Below are positions 14,001 through 23,017 of a DNA stretch of 34,900 bases, in pieces. Every line of letters starts with the position of its first letter. Within the stretch, counting starts at the first letter, position 1. Below the pieces are notes generated by a model. That model saw only the letters and a program-made list of their open reading frames with translations. It did not search any database and was not told where the DNA came from. The stretch lies in the NCBI GenBank assembly GCA_009786975.1, contig WRGX01000215.1, positions 1 to 34,900 of the forward strand. Reading direction: 5' to 3'. The translations under genes and the position numbers were made by a program. Source of the DNA: Defluviitaleaceae bacterium. Its GTDB lineage: Bacteria; Bacillota; Clostridia; Lachnospirales; WQUN01.

Positions 14001-15539
14001 ATGCTGTGCAACACCGCAATTTTCTATGATATCGAGAATTTAACCGCAATTTTCGGCGGAAAATCTAATACTGTTTTGCATTTGGACGAAATTTATCGCC
14101 GCGTACTTGAAATGGAAGGTGTGCATGGCGTTTCCGTCCAGCGCGCCTACGCGGACTGGGCGATTCCCCAGCACCGAAACTTGAGAAATTCGGTACTTCA
14201 GGTCGGCATCGAGCCCGTTCATATTTTTAACACAAATATCAATGACAAAATGAAAAATTCCGCCGATGTCAGCCTAATCATTGACGCGGTGGATTTAATT
14301 TCGCGCCGTCCCGAAATCGAGAACTATGTAATCGCGTCCGGAGACGGTATTTTCGCGTTCTTGGCAAAAAAACTCCACGAACACGGAAAACGCGTTATCG
14401 GATGCAGTTTTGACAAAATTACAAATAATATTTTCAGAAATTCCTGCGATTATTTTATCGCGCTTGAAAAATCGGATACCACGATTATTGCTACGTCGTC
14501 CGTTCGCAAGACCAAAGCGGCGACCGCCGTTGTTCCGCCCCTCGCTCCGCCGCCTGTTCCGCCGGAACCCCCGGAACCCGAGCCGCCGCAAAAGCAAATC
14601 CCCGCAACGTTTCCGAAAACAAAATACACCGAAGCCCTCATCGCCGCAAACGTAGAAATTTGGCGCGACAAGGGCGATTTATCGGGCTGTTTCCACACCA
14701 TGCGCCAAATGATTGAGGCGATTTTTGTGCCGGAAACAAAGGTCATGTCCGGCCTTGAGGTTAGCGTTTTTGCAAACTATCTGAATCACTATTTGCCCGA
14801 CTTTAAAGTCACGAGGCACGGATTCAAGCGTGTAAGCGAGTTTATCCGATTCGGTCTTACGTCAAGCCCGTTTTGCATACATTCAATTTCAGATAATGTT
14901 CTGCTGATTTCGCCGCGCGAGTCTGCAAAAGGCACGATTATGGAGGACGTGAAGGGGCTTGTAATAACCGCGCAGGGCAATAAATACAACTCCGTGTTCA
15001 ATGTGCCGCCAGGCGAACCGTTTGTTTACTCGCTTCTGCCCGACGCACCGTCGCCCGCATCGCCCGCGCCTCCCGCATCGTCCGCGCCTCCCGCTCCGGC
15101 GAAGAAAAAAGCCGCTGTTAAAAAGCCCTCGACTCCGCCACAACCCGCGCCGAAAAAAATCGCACCTGTCCCCGAACCGGCAAAAGTTGAAAAATCTCCG
15201 CCGCCCGCACCCGAAATGTCGCCGATTTCCGGCTCAATCCGCAAATGGATTAAGGACCGCTTCGAAGAGCTTTCCGCCGCCGATTCACTGCCCGCAGCCG
15301 AGGTTCGCAAGCTGACAACGGTGGAACACAGCGAAAAAACCTTCGGTGTCCGCACGCCTGTTTTCAGGGAAATTGAAACGCGCAGCAATTTAACCGAACA
15401 ACGAACCGCAAACGGTAAAATAAAATATTGGAAAGAGTCCTTTCGTTTTAATGGCAAAATGTACCTTGTTTACAAAGAGTGGGTCGCCAGCCTGCACGAA
15501 AAACGCTTTGCGGCGTGGCTCGAATCCTTCAAGGCATGA
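14001..15539 (+). CDS. NYN-domain ribonuclease-like protein with OST-HTH/LOTUS-type domain
   Basis: The gene encodes 512 residues. Residues 1-155 form a NYN/PIN-like domain: FYDIENL with D10, RAYADWA, NSADVSLIIDAVDLI and YVIASGDGIFAFLAKKL supply the acidic metal-binding positions. A Pro-rich linker follows, then at about 205-335 an OST-HTH/LOTUS-like module (SVFANYLNHYLPDFKVTRHG, with a preceding helix and a LLISPRES strand). A second Pro/Ala-rich linker leads to an unrecognised C-terminal domain of about 110 residues. NYN plus OST-HTH proteins are predicted RNA-binding nucleases (YacP/LabA/MARF1-like architecture). ATG 14001 has AGAGGTGG 5 bases upstream. It overlaps ftsQ by four bases. Confidence 0.8.
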   Translation: MLCNTAIFYDIENLTAIFGGKSNTVLHLDEIYRRVLEMEGVHGVSVQRAYADWAIPQHRNLRNSVLQVGIEPVHIFNTNINDKMKNSADVSLIIDAVDLISRRPEIENYVIASGDGIFAFLAKKLHEHGKRVIGCSFDKITNNIFRNSCDYFIALEKSDTTIIATSSVRKTKAATAVVPPLAPPPVPPEPPEPEPPQKQIPATFPKTKYTEALIAANVEIWRDKGDLSGCFHTMRQMIEAIFVPETKVMSGLEVSVFANYLNHYLPDFKVTRHGFKRVSEFIRFGLTSSPFCIHSISDNVLLISPRESAKGTIMEDVKGLVITAQGNKYNSVFNVPPGEPFVYSLLPDAPSPASPAPPASSAPPAPAKKKAAVKKPSTPPQPAPKKIAPVPEPAKVEKSPPPAPEMSPISGSIRKWIKDRFEELSAADSLPAAEVRKLTTVEHSEKTFGVRTPVFREIETRSNLTEQRTANGKIKYWKESFRFNGKMYLVYKEWVASLHEKRFAAWLESFKA

Positions 15540-16300
15540 CGCCGGACGTTCAGGAAAAACAAAAGAAAACGCTCGATATTAATCGTACGCGTTTTTTTTT
15601 AGCGGGTATTATCGCAACGCCGACGGTTTTGGCACTGTTTTTCCTGTTCTCGCCGTACTTTCATATCAATACCGTTGTAATTGACGGAAATTATCGAATC
15701 ACGCAAGATGAAATCCGCGAGCGACTGGGAATCGGCGACAACACACATATTTTACTTTTCAACGCACGCGCCGCGCAAACCGCTCTTTTGCAAAATACGT
15801 ATATCGGCGAAGCGCATATCGAGCGCGTTCTTCCCGGCCGCGTGGACATTACAATTTCCGAACGCCGCCTGACCGCCTACGTTGAACATATGCCGGGCAG
15901 TTTTTTATTTTTGGACGATTACGGCCGCGTCCTCGAAGTTCGTACATATTTTTTCGAACCCCTTCCCGTCCTCGAAGGTCTGCATTTTACGCGTTTCCAG
16001 CTTGGCGAAGTCCTCGAAGTCCCCGACCCCGCCGCCTTTAATGTAATAGTACAATACGCACAAATCCTGAACCAACACGACCTGACCGCACGCGTGTCGC
16101 ACATAAACGTCGCCGACGCCGCAAACATCCGCATAATAATCGACAACATCGAGTTCAACGTCGGCGGAGTCGCGCACGCCGACGAAAAAGTTCGCACAAT
16201 AATCGAAATTTTGGATAATCACCCAAGCCTCGGGCTCGTTCCCGGATTTTTTGACTTGCGTGAGCTTAGGAGGGATTTTATTTTTGAGATTTTGTATTAG
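15536..16300 (+). CDS. ftsQ: Cell division protein FtsQ/DivIB
   Basis: The gene encodes 254 residues: a short cytosolic N-terminus, one membrane segment (about 20-40), a POTRA domain from about 43 to 112 (INTVVIDGNYRITQDEIRER), then the FtsQ beta domain containing FLDDYGRVLEV. FtsQ/DivIB bridges early and late divisome proteins with FtsL and FtsB/DivIC. ATG 15536 sits in the stop of the NYN gene (ATGA overlap). It is not beside mur or ftsA/ftsZ genes as in many genomes. A repeat cluster with T-runs on the plus strand begins about 80 bases after its stop and may end the transcript. Confidence 0.85.
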   Translation: MTPDVQEKQKKTLDINRTRFFLAGIIATPTVLALFFLFSPYFHINTVVIDGNYRITQDEIRERLGIGDNTHILLFNARAAQTALLQNTYIGEAHIERVLPGRVDITISERRLTAYVEHMPGSFLFLDDYGRVLEVRTYFFEPLPVLEGLHFTRFQLGEVLEVPDPAAFNVIVQYAQILNQHDLTARVSHINVADAANIRIIIDNIEFNVGGVAHADEKVRTIIEILDNHPSLGLVPGFFDLRELRRDFIFEILY

Positions 16301-16380
16301 GGCGTGTTGCCACTACGCCCTAAGGCGTGGGAGCACACTCCTCGCATCCTCGCTACATATCGTACGATTGCGATTTTTTT

Positions 16381-16777
16381 TATACGCCGGGAAACTGCTC
16401 CCGGCTTCGAGGGAATGCGTCGTCGCCTACATATGTCCCCGGTGTCCAATGCGCGCTTGGCGCGCTTTTTTGTACGCCGGGAAACTGCTCCCGGCTTCGA
16501 GGGAATGTGCCGCCGCCTACATATGTCCCCGGTGTCCAATGCGCGCTTGGCGCGCTTTTTTTGTACGCCGGGAAACTGCTCCCGGCTTCGAGGGAATGTG
16601 CCGCCGCCTACATGTGTCCCCGGTGCCCAATGCGCGCTTGGCGCGCTTTTTTTGTTGCCGAGGAAACTGCGCAAAAAAACGAGTCGGCGAGTGTCACTCG
16701 CCGACTCGTTTTTTTTATACGCCGGGAAACTGCTCCCGGCTTCGAGGGAATGCGTCGTCGCCTACATATGTCCCCGC
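16381..16777 (+). repeat. Cluster of 90-bp hairpin repeats with one palindromic terminator
   Basis: Units begin TACGCCGGGAAACTGCTCCC at 16383, 16473 and 16564 (spacing 90 and 91), a short remnant lies at about 16655, and a truncated unit starts at 16719. Each full unit has three hairpins: GCCGGGA/TCCCGGC, a variable middle stem closed by GGGA/TCCC, and GCGCGC-TTG-GCGCGC followed by T6-T7. The rest of the 16301-16907 gap holds a promoter and no gene; the open frames across it are low-complexity readings of the repeats. Confidence 0.9.
16673..16716. terminator. Palindromic bidirectional terminator (PAL), copy 2
   Basis: A perfect 14-bp stem CGAGTCGGCGAGTG / CACTCGCCGACTCG with a one-base centre is flanked by A7 and T8. 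The centre base is T instead of A in copy 1. It lies within the repeat cluster between ftsQ and the flagellar operon. Confidence 0.85.
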
Positions 16778-16825
16778 GCAAAAAAACCTTCCCATTTTTT
16801 CATTTTTTTTCTTAACGATAAATTC

Positions 16826-16854
16826 TTGCCTCGCAATGAATATTAGGTTATACT
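16826..16854 (+). promoter_or_regulatory. Sigma-A promoter of the flagellar/chemotaxis operon
   Basis: TTGCCT (16826-16831), a 17-base spacer and TATACT (16849-16854). It lies 54 bases before flhA. The same -10 hexamer is used by the NYN-ftsQ promoter. No sigma-28 promoter (TAAA...GCCGATAA) was seen here. Confidence 0.7.
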
Positions 16855-16907
16855 GTTATGAGGTGTTTGTAAAAATATATCCCCATCCGGGAGAGTGAAC
16901 GCTTAAA

Positions 16908-18953
16908 ATGAAGAAAAAAGAAGCAATAATCGGCATATTTATAGTCGCGATGGTCGTTATGATTATGCGCCCGTTACCGCCAATTGCTGTGGACTTTCTT
17001 TTGATGGTAATTGTTGGTCTTGCCATAATCATCCTGCTGAACGCGCTGTATGCCAAAGAAGCGTTGGAAATGTCTATGTTTCCGACTATTTTGCTTGTCA
17101 TTACGCTTTTCAGAATGACTATGAGCGTAACGACAACGCGCCTTATTCTCGGCGGAGACGGAACCGAAGCCTCCGCGGGCGAGGTTATTCGAACGTTTGG
17201 GCAATTTGTTGCGGGGGGCAACTTGATATTGGGTCTGATTTTATTCCTCGTAATTTTGCTTGCGAGCTTCCTTGTTATTATCAAGGGTTCCGAGCGCGTT
17301 GCCGAAGTAACCGCGCGCTTTACGCTCGACGCGATGCCGGGTAAACAAATGGCAATCGACGCCGACCTCAACACCGGACTTATTAATGAAGAAGAAGCAA
17401 AAGCACGCCGCAAAAAAATTCAAGATGAATCGAATTTTTACGGCGCGATGGACGGTGCGGTAAAATTCGTAAAAGGTGACGCGATTTTCTCGATAATTCT
17501 CGTTTTCGTTAACCTTATCGGCGGCGTTGCAATGGGCGCGCTTTACAATGATTTGTCCATCGTTGAGGCGTTGGAAGTTTACGCGCTTTTGACAATCGGT
17601 GACGGGCTTGTTTCCCAAATCCCCGCGCTTCTTATCGCGCTTTCGACGGGTCTTATCGTAACGAAGGCGACCGTTGAGGACGAAGTGTCCGGCTCGCTTG
17701 CAAAACAGCTTTTGACGCACCCGCTTGTTATGCTTATAACCGGCGGCGCACTTGCTTTTCTTGGCGTTGCGACGCCTCTGCCGTGGTTTTTTGTCCCGTG
17801 CGGGCTGATACTTATGTTTGTCGGCTTTAGAAAAAGCAAAAAAGAAGAGCTGGAGTCAATTGAAACGGAAATCACGACCGACGACGTCGAGGCTGAAGAA
17901 ATGCGCCGTCCCGACGATATGTTGCCGCTTACCGACGTTGATATGATTCGCCTGTGCTTCGGCTACGGGCTGATTCCGCTTGTCGCGGCGGACCAAGGCG
18001 GTGACCTTCTCGAGCGCGTTGTAATGATTCGCCGAAATATCGCCCTCGAACTCGGCGCGATTATTCCGCAAATCCGCTTGCAGGACAATATAAAACTCTC
18101 CCCGAACCAGTACACGATTTTTATAAAAGGCGTAGAAGTCGCCGGGGGCGAAATAATGTTCGACCATTATATGGCGATGAATTCCGGCTATGTAGAGGAA
18201 GAAATCGACGGAATCGAAACCGTCGAACCCTTTGCCGGTCTGCCCGCGATGTGGATTTCCGAAAGCCAGCGCGAGCGCGCCGAGGCCCTCGGTTACACCG
18301 TTGTCGACCCCCCCGCAATTATCGCAACGCACCTAACCGAAGTAGTACGCCAGCACCTCCACGAGCTTCTTTCCCGCCAAGACGTACAAAAACTCGTCAA
18401 TCACGTCAAAGAAACACATACTGTCTTGGTTGACGAATTAATTCCGAAGTTCATGAGCGTGGGCGAGGTTCAAAAAGTTTTGGCGAAGTTGCTGAAGGAA
18501 AGCGTGTCTGTTCGCGACCTTGTAACGATTTTGGAAACCCTGGCGGACTACGCCCCAATTACGCGCGACACCGACATGTTGACGGAATATGTACGCGCCG
18601 CCCTTCGCCGAGCAATTTCCAAAAAATTCTTCGGTCAAGGCGTAAACACGGTAATCACCCTCGACCCGTCGCTCGAGCAGACCTTGACCGGAAATATCCA
18701 AAAAACCGAAATCGGTTCATTTGTAAATATCGACCCCGCGTTAAGCCAAAAAGTTTTCGACAGTCTCAAAAAAGAAGTAAGCAAGCTGACATCCCTTGGC
18801 GTTATGCCGATTATATTAACGTCGCCGTTCGTGCGCATGTATTTCAAGCAACTTGTTGACGAAATCGCGCCCGATTTGGTTGTGCTCAGTTACGGCGAAA
18901 TCGATCAAACCGCTGAGGTTCAATCGGTGGGAATGGTGAGTGTGACGACATGA
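16908..18953 (+). CDS. flhA: Flagellar type III export protein FlhA
   Basis: The gene encodes 681 residues. The N-terminal half has about eight membrane segments and the FHIPEP signature (ARFTLDAMPGKQMAIDADLN near residue 140). The C-terminal half is the cytosolic nonameric-ring domain that docks chaperone-filament protein complexes. FlhA is the export gate subunit coupled to proton flow. Length is normal for the family. GGGAGAG lies somewhat far from the ATG. flhB and the fli genes are not in the window. Its stop overlaps flhF by four bases. Confidence 0.96.
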   Translation: MKKKEAIIGIFIVAMVVMIMRPLPPIAVDFLLMVIVGLAIIILLNALYAKEALEMSMFPTILLVITLFRMTMSVTTTRLILGGDGTEASAGEVIRTFGQFVAGGNLILGLILFLVILLASFLVIIKGSERVAEVTARFTLDAMPGKQMAIDADLNTGLINEEEAKARRKKIQDESNFYGAMDGAVKFVKGDAIFSIILVFVNLIGGVAMGALYNDLSIVEALEVYALLTIGDGLVSQIPALLIALSTGLIVTKATVEDEVSGSLAKQLLTHPLVMLITGGALAFLGVATPLPWFFVPCGLILMFVGFRKSKKEELESIETEITTDDVEAEEMRRPDDMLPLTDVDMIRLCFGYGLIPLVAADQGGDLLERVVMIRRNIALELGAIIPQIRLQDNIKLSPNQYTIFIKGVEVAGGEIMFDHYMAMNSGYVEEEIDGIETVEPFAGLPAMWISESQRERAEALGYTVVDPPAIIATHLTEVVRQHLHELLSRQDVQKLVNHVKETHTVLVDELIPKFMSVGEVQKVLAKLLKESVSVRDLVTILETLADYAPITRDTDMLTEYVRAALRRAISKKFFGQGVNTVITLDPSLEQTLTGNIQKTEIGSFVNIDPALSQKVFDSLKKEVSKLTSLGVMPIILTSPFVRMYFKQLVDEIAPDLVVLSYGEIDQTAEVQSVGMVSVTT

Positions 18954-20215
18954 AAGTAAAACGTTACGAAGGAAAATCCGAAGCCGCGCTAATGCCGATA
19001 ATTTTGGAAGAAATGGGCGAAGGCGCGACGATAATCAGCGTGAAACAGAAGCCCGCAACAGGTTTTTTCGCGTTTTTCCGCAAGCCGACCGTAATAATTA
19101 CCGCCGCCAGCGAGGACGAAGCGGAATTAATGAACTTCATCAATACACCCGAGGAAAAATATGTTCCTCCGCCCCTAGTCGAGCGCAAGCCAATTGCGGC
19201 CGAAGTCATAGAAAGCAAAGCGGAATCGGGTGCGATTGAGGAATCAATGACGCTTCTGTTACAAGAGGCGCGAAAAGCCGCAAACCAAATCGAAAAAGAC
19301 GAGGCAACAAAACGCACGAAAAGCAAGGCAGAAAACAAAACCGACGCATCAGTTCCCGCGTCCGACGGAAAAAAATACAGTCACAGTATGGTGCAAATGT
19401 TTTACGACACAATGCTTGCCCAGCATGTCCTGCCCGATGTCGCCACCCACATCTTGCGCGAACTCGAAGACGTCGAGGAATCAAGCAAAGCGGACGTGCG
19501 AATTTTAATAAAATCGGTATACGGAAGCATTGTCGATATTTTGAAAAACCCAACCCTCATCGATACAAATAAAGCCGAAAAAGGCGAAGCGCAAGTCGTA
19601 GTTTTTATGGGTCCGACCGGCGTAGGAAAAACAACGACGATTGCGAAACTTTCCTCGATTTTGACCCTGAAACACGGGCTTCGAATAGGCTTAATCACAG
19701 CGGACACCTATAGAATCGCCGCCGTGGAACAGCTTAAAACCTACGCCGACATCTTAGGCTTGGACATTCGCGTAGTCTATAATCCCGACGAAATGAAAGA
19801 CCATTTGCGCACACTTCGCGCAAAAAACGATATTATTTTAGTAGACACTGCCGGCCGCAGCCATAAAAACACCGAAAGCATCCAAGAGCTTAAAGCCCTT
19901 TTGGACACGGTGCCGGACAGCAAACGCTACCTCGTCGTAAGCGTAACCACGCGATATGAAGACCTGTGCAAAATCGTAAACGTATTCGACGGCCAATCCG
20001 ACTTCGATTTGATTTTTACAAAGCTCGACGAGGCGGAAACATTGGGCGCGCTAATGAATATATGTTGTCTTGCGGGTAAAAAAGCCGCCTATGTAACTTT
20101 TGGGCAAAACGTACCCGACGACCTTGAGTCAATCAAGCCCGATAAAATCGCAAAATCACTGCTCGGGCTTGCGGAGGGTGAAGTACACCCCTATGCGGAA
20201 GGCGGCAACTCATGA
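18950..20215 (+). CDS. flhF: SRP-type GTPase FlhF
   Basis: The gene encodes 421 residues: an N-terminal basic region (1-140), an N domain, and a G domain with P-loop GPTGVGKTT (221-229), ADTYRIAAVEQL, DTAGRSHKN and TKLDEAETLG. FlhF sets flagellar number and placement and dimerises on GTP. ATGA overlaps exist with flhA and with flhG. FlhG, the next gene, stimulates its GTPase activity. Confidence 0.96.
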   Translation: MKVKRYEGKSEAALMPIILEEMGEGATIISVKQKPATGFFAFFRKPTVIITAASEDEAELMNFINTPEEKYVPPPLVERKPIAAEVIESKAESGAIEESMTLLLQEARKAANQIEKDEATKRTKSKAENKTDASVPASDGKKYSHSMVQMFYDTMLAQHVLPDVATHILRELEDVEESSKADVRILIKSVYGSIVDILKNPTLIDTNKAEKGEAQVVVFMGPTGVGKTTTIAKLSSILTLKHGLRIGLITADTYRIAAVEQLKTYADILGLDIRVVYNPDEMKDHLRTLRAKNDIILVDTAGRSHKNTESIQELKALLDTVPDSKRYLVVSVTTRYEDLCKIVNVFDGQSDFDLIFTKLDEAETLGALMNICCLAGKKAAYVTFGQNVPDDLESIKPDKIAKSLLGLAEGEVHPYAEGGNS

Positions 20216-21105
20216 TGGTGATGGACCAAGCGCAACGCCTTCGCGAGCTTATGGCGCAAAATGCATATGCGCCCGAGCCGATTGCAGAAAAAACAACTAT
20301 GAACGCGCGGATTATTGCCGTCGCGAGTGGCAAGGGTGGGGTAGGAAAGTCGAACTTTTCGATAAATTTGGCAATTCAAATGCGCAAGCTGGGCAAGCGC
20401 GTTGTAATAATCGACGCGGATTTCGGGCTTGCGAACGTTGAAATACTGCTTGGCGTCGCGCCAAAGCATACCGTTGTTGACGTTTTAAACGGCACTGTCG
20501 ATATGGAATCCGCGCTTACAATCGGGCCGATGGGATGCATGTTTTTGTCCGGCGGCTCGGGAATGGCTGCACTTGCGGAGCTTGATGACCGCCAAATTTT
20601 GCGCTTAACCGACGGATTTGCACAGCTCGACTCACTGGCAGATTTCATTTTGATAGATACGCGTGCGGGGATTTCAAACACTGTTGTAAATTTTATACGC
20701 GCAGCGTCCGATACAATTGTAGTAACAACCCCTGACCCAACCGCAATCGCCGATGCATACACGCTTATAAAATCCGTAAAAACAACGATGCCCGATGTCG
20801 GTATGTTAAAACTCGTCGTAAACTGCGCAGTAAACGATGCGGAAGCACAAGAAGTCTTTGAAAAACTCAACGGTGTATCCGGCCGTTTTCTCGAAATAAA
20901 ATTGAAATATCTAGGCTCGATACCGTTTGACTCATACCTCGTGCGTGCTGTTCGCAAGCAAAAACCTGTTTCGATTCAGTATCCCTTTGCGGAAAGCGCG
21001 AACAGATACGGCGAAATTTGCGCAAATCTTTTGGACATGGAAGCCGGAAAGAAAAACAGCATCCAAAACTTTGTAATGAAATTAATAGGAAAATTCAGCT
21101 CTTAA
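20212..21105 (+). CDS. flhG: MinD-like ATPase FlhG/YlxH
   Basis: The gene encodes 297 residues. The N-terminus MDQAQRLRELM (4-14) is the DQA motif that activates the FlhF GTPase. The deviant Walker A ASGKGGVGKS (38-47), IIDADFGLANVEILLG and DTRAGIS are MinD/ParA-family motifs. FlhG controls flagellar number together with FlhF. ATG 20212 overlaps flhF; the ATG at 20221, directly before DQA, is an alternative start. Confidence 0.95.
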   Translation: MMVMDQAQRLRELMAQNAYAPEPIAEKTTMNARIIAVASGKGGVGKSNFSINLAIQMRKLGKRVVIIDADFGLANVEILLGVAPKHTVVDVLNGTVDMESALTIGPMGCMFLSGGSGMAALAELDDRQILRLTDGFAQLDSLADFILIDTRAGISNTVVNFIRAASDTIVVTTPDPTAIADAYTLIKSVKTTMPDVGMLKLVVNCAVNDAEAQEVFEKLNGVSGRFLEIKLKYLGSIPFDSYLVRAVRKQKPVSIQYPFAESANRYGEICANLLDMEAGKKNSIQNFVMKLIGKFSS

Positions 21106-21123
21106 AAATGTGGGGGAATTTAT

Positions 21124-21786
21124 ATGTTTGTGAATAATTTAAAATCGGGGTCACGGGTGCAAATCCAACGCCCCCAAGACGGAGCAAACGACGGATTCGT
21201 TTGCAAAGTAGAGGTACTTGTGCCGGACTCGCGTGAAATTTTGGTACACGCGCCGGTCGAAAATAACAGACCGGTTGACCTAAAGGATGCGGGACCGCTT
21301 ACGCTCCGCCTCTTGACCGACAACGCCATTTATGTTTTTAAGGCAACCTTCCTTGCGCACGGCGATATCGACGGATTTGACATAATAAAACTTCGCGTCG
21401 ATGACGACGGCGAAAAAATACAACAGCGTTCAACCTTCCGTTTCAATTGCGCAATACCCATTACGTTTACGGTTATATATTCAAGCGGACAAAAGGCCGA
21501 GCGCGACGCCGGGGTAATTTCCGATTTAAGCGCGGGCGGCGCGAAAATTTTTACCGATAAAAGCCTGCAAACCGGCTATTTATTAAACGTTTCGATTCAA
21601 CTTGGCGATGAACTGGTTGTTGCGTTTGGTGACGTGCGGTCGCGAACGGAGCTTCCCGAAGGTTCCGAATTTGCATACCAATACGGAATCCGCTTCGCAA
21701 TGATGCCCGAATCCGACCAAGAGCAAATCATACGATATATGTACAAGATACAACGTGATGAACTGAAAAAAGTGCGCCCGCGGTAA
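21124..21786 (+). CDS. PilZ-domain flagellar brake protein (YcgR-like)
   Basis: The gene encodes 220 residues. Residues 1-95 form a YcgR-N type beta domain. The PilZ domain has R102-STF-R106 and D134-L-S136-AG-G139, matching the RxxxR and (D/N)xSxxG c-di-GMP binding motifs. Proteins of this type slow the flagellar motor when c-di-GMP is high. GGGGG lies 7-8 bases before the ATG. Its place behind flhG is common in Clostridia. Confidence 0.88.
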   Translation: MFVNNLKSGSRVQIQRPQDGANDGFVCKVEVLVPDSREILVHAPVENNRPVDLKDAGPLTLRLLTDNAIYVFKATFLAHGDIDGFDIIKLRVDDDGEKIQQRSTFRFNCAIPITFTVIYSSGQKAERDAGVISDLSAGGAKIFTDKSLQTGYLLNVSIQLGDELVVAFGDVRSRTELPEGSEFAYQYGIRFAMMPESDQEQIIRYMYKIQRDELKKVRPR

Positions 21787-21787
21787 C

Positions 21788-21820
21788 GTGCGAATAATTC
21801 TCAAAGCGGATTATTCGCAC
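21788..21820. other. Perfect 11-bp hairpin between the PilZ gene and cheC
   Basis: GTGCGAATAAT and ATTATTCGCAC pair around an 11-base loop, without a following T-run. It starts right after the stop codon and may stabilise or process the operon mRNA. Confidence 0.55.
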
Positions 21821-21869
21821 CATCCGACAGTTACCGCCGCCGAAGGCGGCACGAATTGGAGAGATTATT

Positions 21870-22502
21870 ATGGCTAAGAGAGCGGAAGATTTATTCACCG
21901 ACATGCATTTGGACATTTTGAAAGAAATAGGGAGCATGGGTACGGCATACGCCGCGACCGCGCTTTCGAAAATGGTGGATAAAAAAGTAACAATGCCTGT
22001 GCCTCGCGTTTCGTGGCTTGATTTTCATAATGTTGCGGACTTCGTCGGGGGTCCGGAGAGCATTGTTGTTGGAATTTTAGTTTCGCTTTCGGGAAACATT
22101 CAGGGCATGATGATGCAAATAATGTCCCTTGAGGCCGCGCATAATTTAGTTGAACTTGTAATCGGTACACCGCCGCCTACGAAAGAGGAGGACAAATTTT
22201 CATTCGGCGAAATGGAGCGTTCTGTTGTCGAGGAAGTCGGCAATATAATGATAAGCTCCTATCTTACGTCAATTTCCGGGCTGACCAATTCGCAGATAAA
22301 ACCATCGATTCCCTATATGTGCGTGGACATGGCAAATGCTATACTGTCTGTGCCGGCGAGTGAGTTTGGACGAATGGCGGACAAAATGCTTTTTATCGAA
22401 TCCCAGCTTTCTGTCGAAAATGTTGAAACTACGGGTTGCTTTGTAATGGTGCCGAATTTGCATTCGTTTTACAGGATTGTGCGTGCCCTAGGAGTGGAAT
22501 GA
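21870..22502 (+). CDS. cheC: Chemotaxis CheY-P phosphatase CheC, first site altered
   Basis: The gene encodes 210 residues with two pseudo-symmetric D/S-x3-E-x2-N phosphatase sites. The first reads D15-ILK-E19-IG-S22, so the expected Asn is Ser. The second, S118-VVE-E122-VG-N125, is intact. CheC dephosphorylates CheY-P and is stimulated by CheD, encoded next. GGAGAG precedes the ATG. Assignment is firm; loss of the first site is seen in sequence, its consequence is inferred. Confidence 0.93.
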   Translation: MAKRAEDLFTDMHLDILKEIGSMGTAYAATALSKMVDKKVTMPVPRVSWLDFHNVADFVGGPESIVVGILVSLSGNIQGMMMQIMSLEAAHNLVELVIGTPPPTKEEDKFSFGEMERSVVEEVGNIMISSYLTSISGLTNSQIKPSIPYMCVDMANAILSVPASEFGRMADKMLFIESQLSVENVETTGCFVMVPNLHSFYRIVRALGVE

Positions 22503-22503
22503 T

Positions 22504-22992
22504 ATGCCGAGGAATATGATTGTGGTGGGCATGGCTGATTTGAATGTAACAAAGGCCCCCGGTGTTTTAACGACGCTCGGGCTTGGTTCGTGTATAGGAA
22601 TTGCCTTGTACGACGCCCGCGCAAAAGTTGCGGGGCTTGCACACATAATGTTGCCAGACTCCACTGCGATTCAAAACAATACGAATAGGGCAAAATTTGC
22701 AGATACGGCGGTTATCGCCTTGGTTGCTGAGATGGAAAAACTCGGTGCGAAGAAAATAAACATGAAGGCTAAAATCGCGGGAGGCGCGCAAATGTTCGCG
22801 TTTAACGCGACAAATGAAAACCTGCGCGTCGGTGACCGAAACGTTGACGCAACGAAAATAGCACTCGCGAAAATGGGGATTCCACTTATGGCGTCCGAGA
22901 CAGGAGCGAGCTTCGGTCGCACTGTCGAATTGTACTCAGAGGATGGAAAGTTTCTTATTAAAGCAATAGGTCAGGGGATCAGGACATTATAA
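22504..22992 (+). CDS. cheD: Chemoreceptor glutamine deamidase CheD
   Basis: The gene encodes 162 residues. C30 in GLGSCIGIALYD, H47 in LAHIMLPDS and T24 give the Cys-His-Thr arrangement known from the family, with the same spacing as T. maritima CheD. CheD deamidates receptor glutamines and binds CheC. It starts one base after the cheC stop. Confidence 0.95.
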   Translation: MPRNMIVVGMADLNVTKAPGVLTTLGLGSCIGIALYDARAKVAGLAHIMLPDSTAIQNNTNRAKFADTAVIALVAEMEKLGAKKINMKAKIAGGAQMFAFNATNENLRVGDRNVDATKIALAKMGIPLMASETGASFGRTVELYSEDGKFLIKAIGQGIRTL

Positions 22993-23017
22993 AAAAATAA
23001 AAGAGGCGGTGTTTTTC

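Noticed and set aside
16381-16777. CRISPR array
   Set aside because: The units are tandem hairpin repeats without unique spacers, and no cas genes are present.
16251-16898. Three overlapping plus-strand frames of 160-215 codons between ftsQ and flhA
   Set aside because: They consist almost wholly of repeat translation and end before flhA without a start signal.
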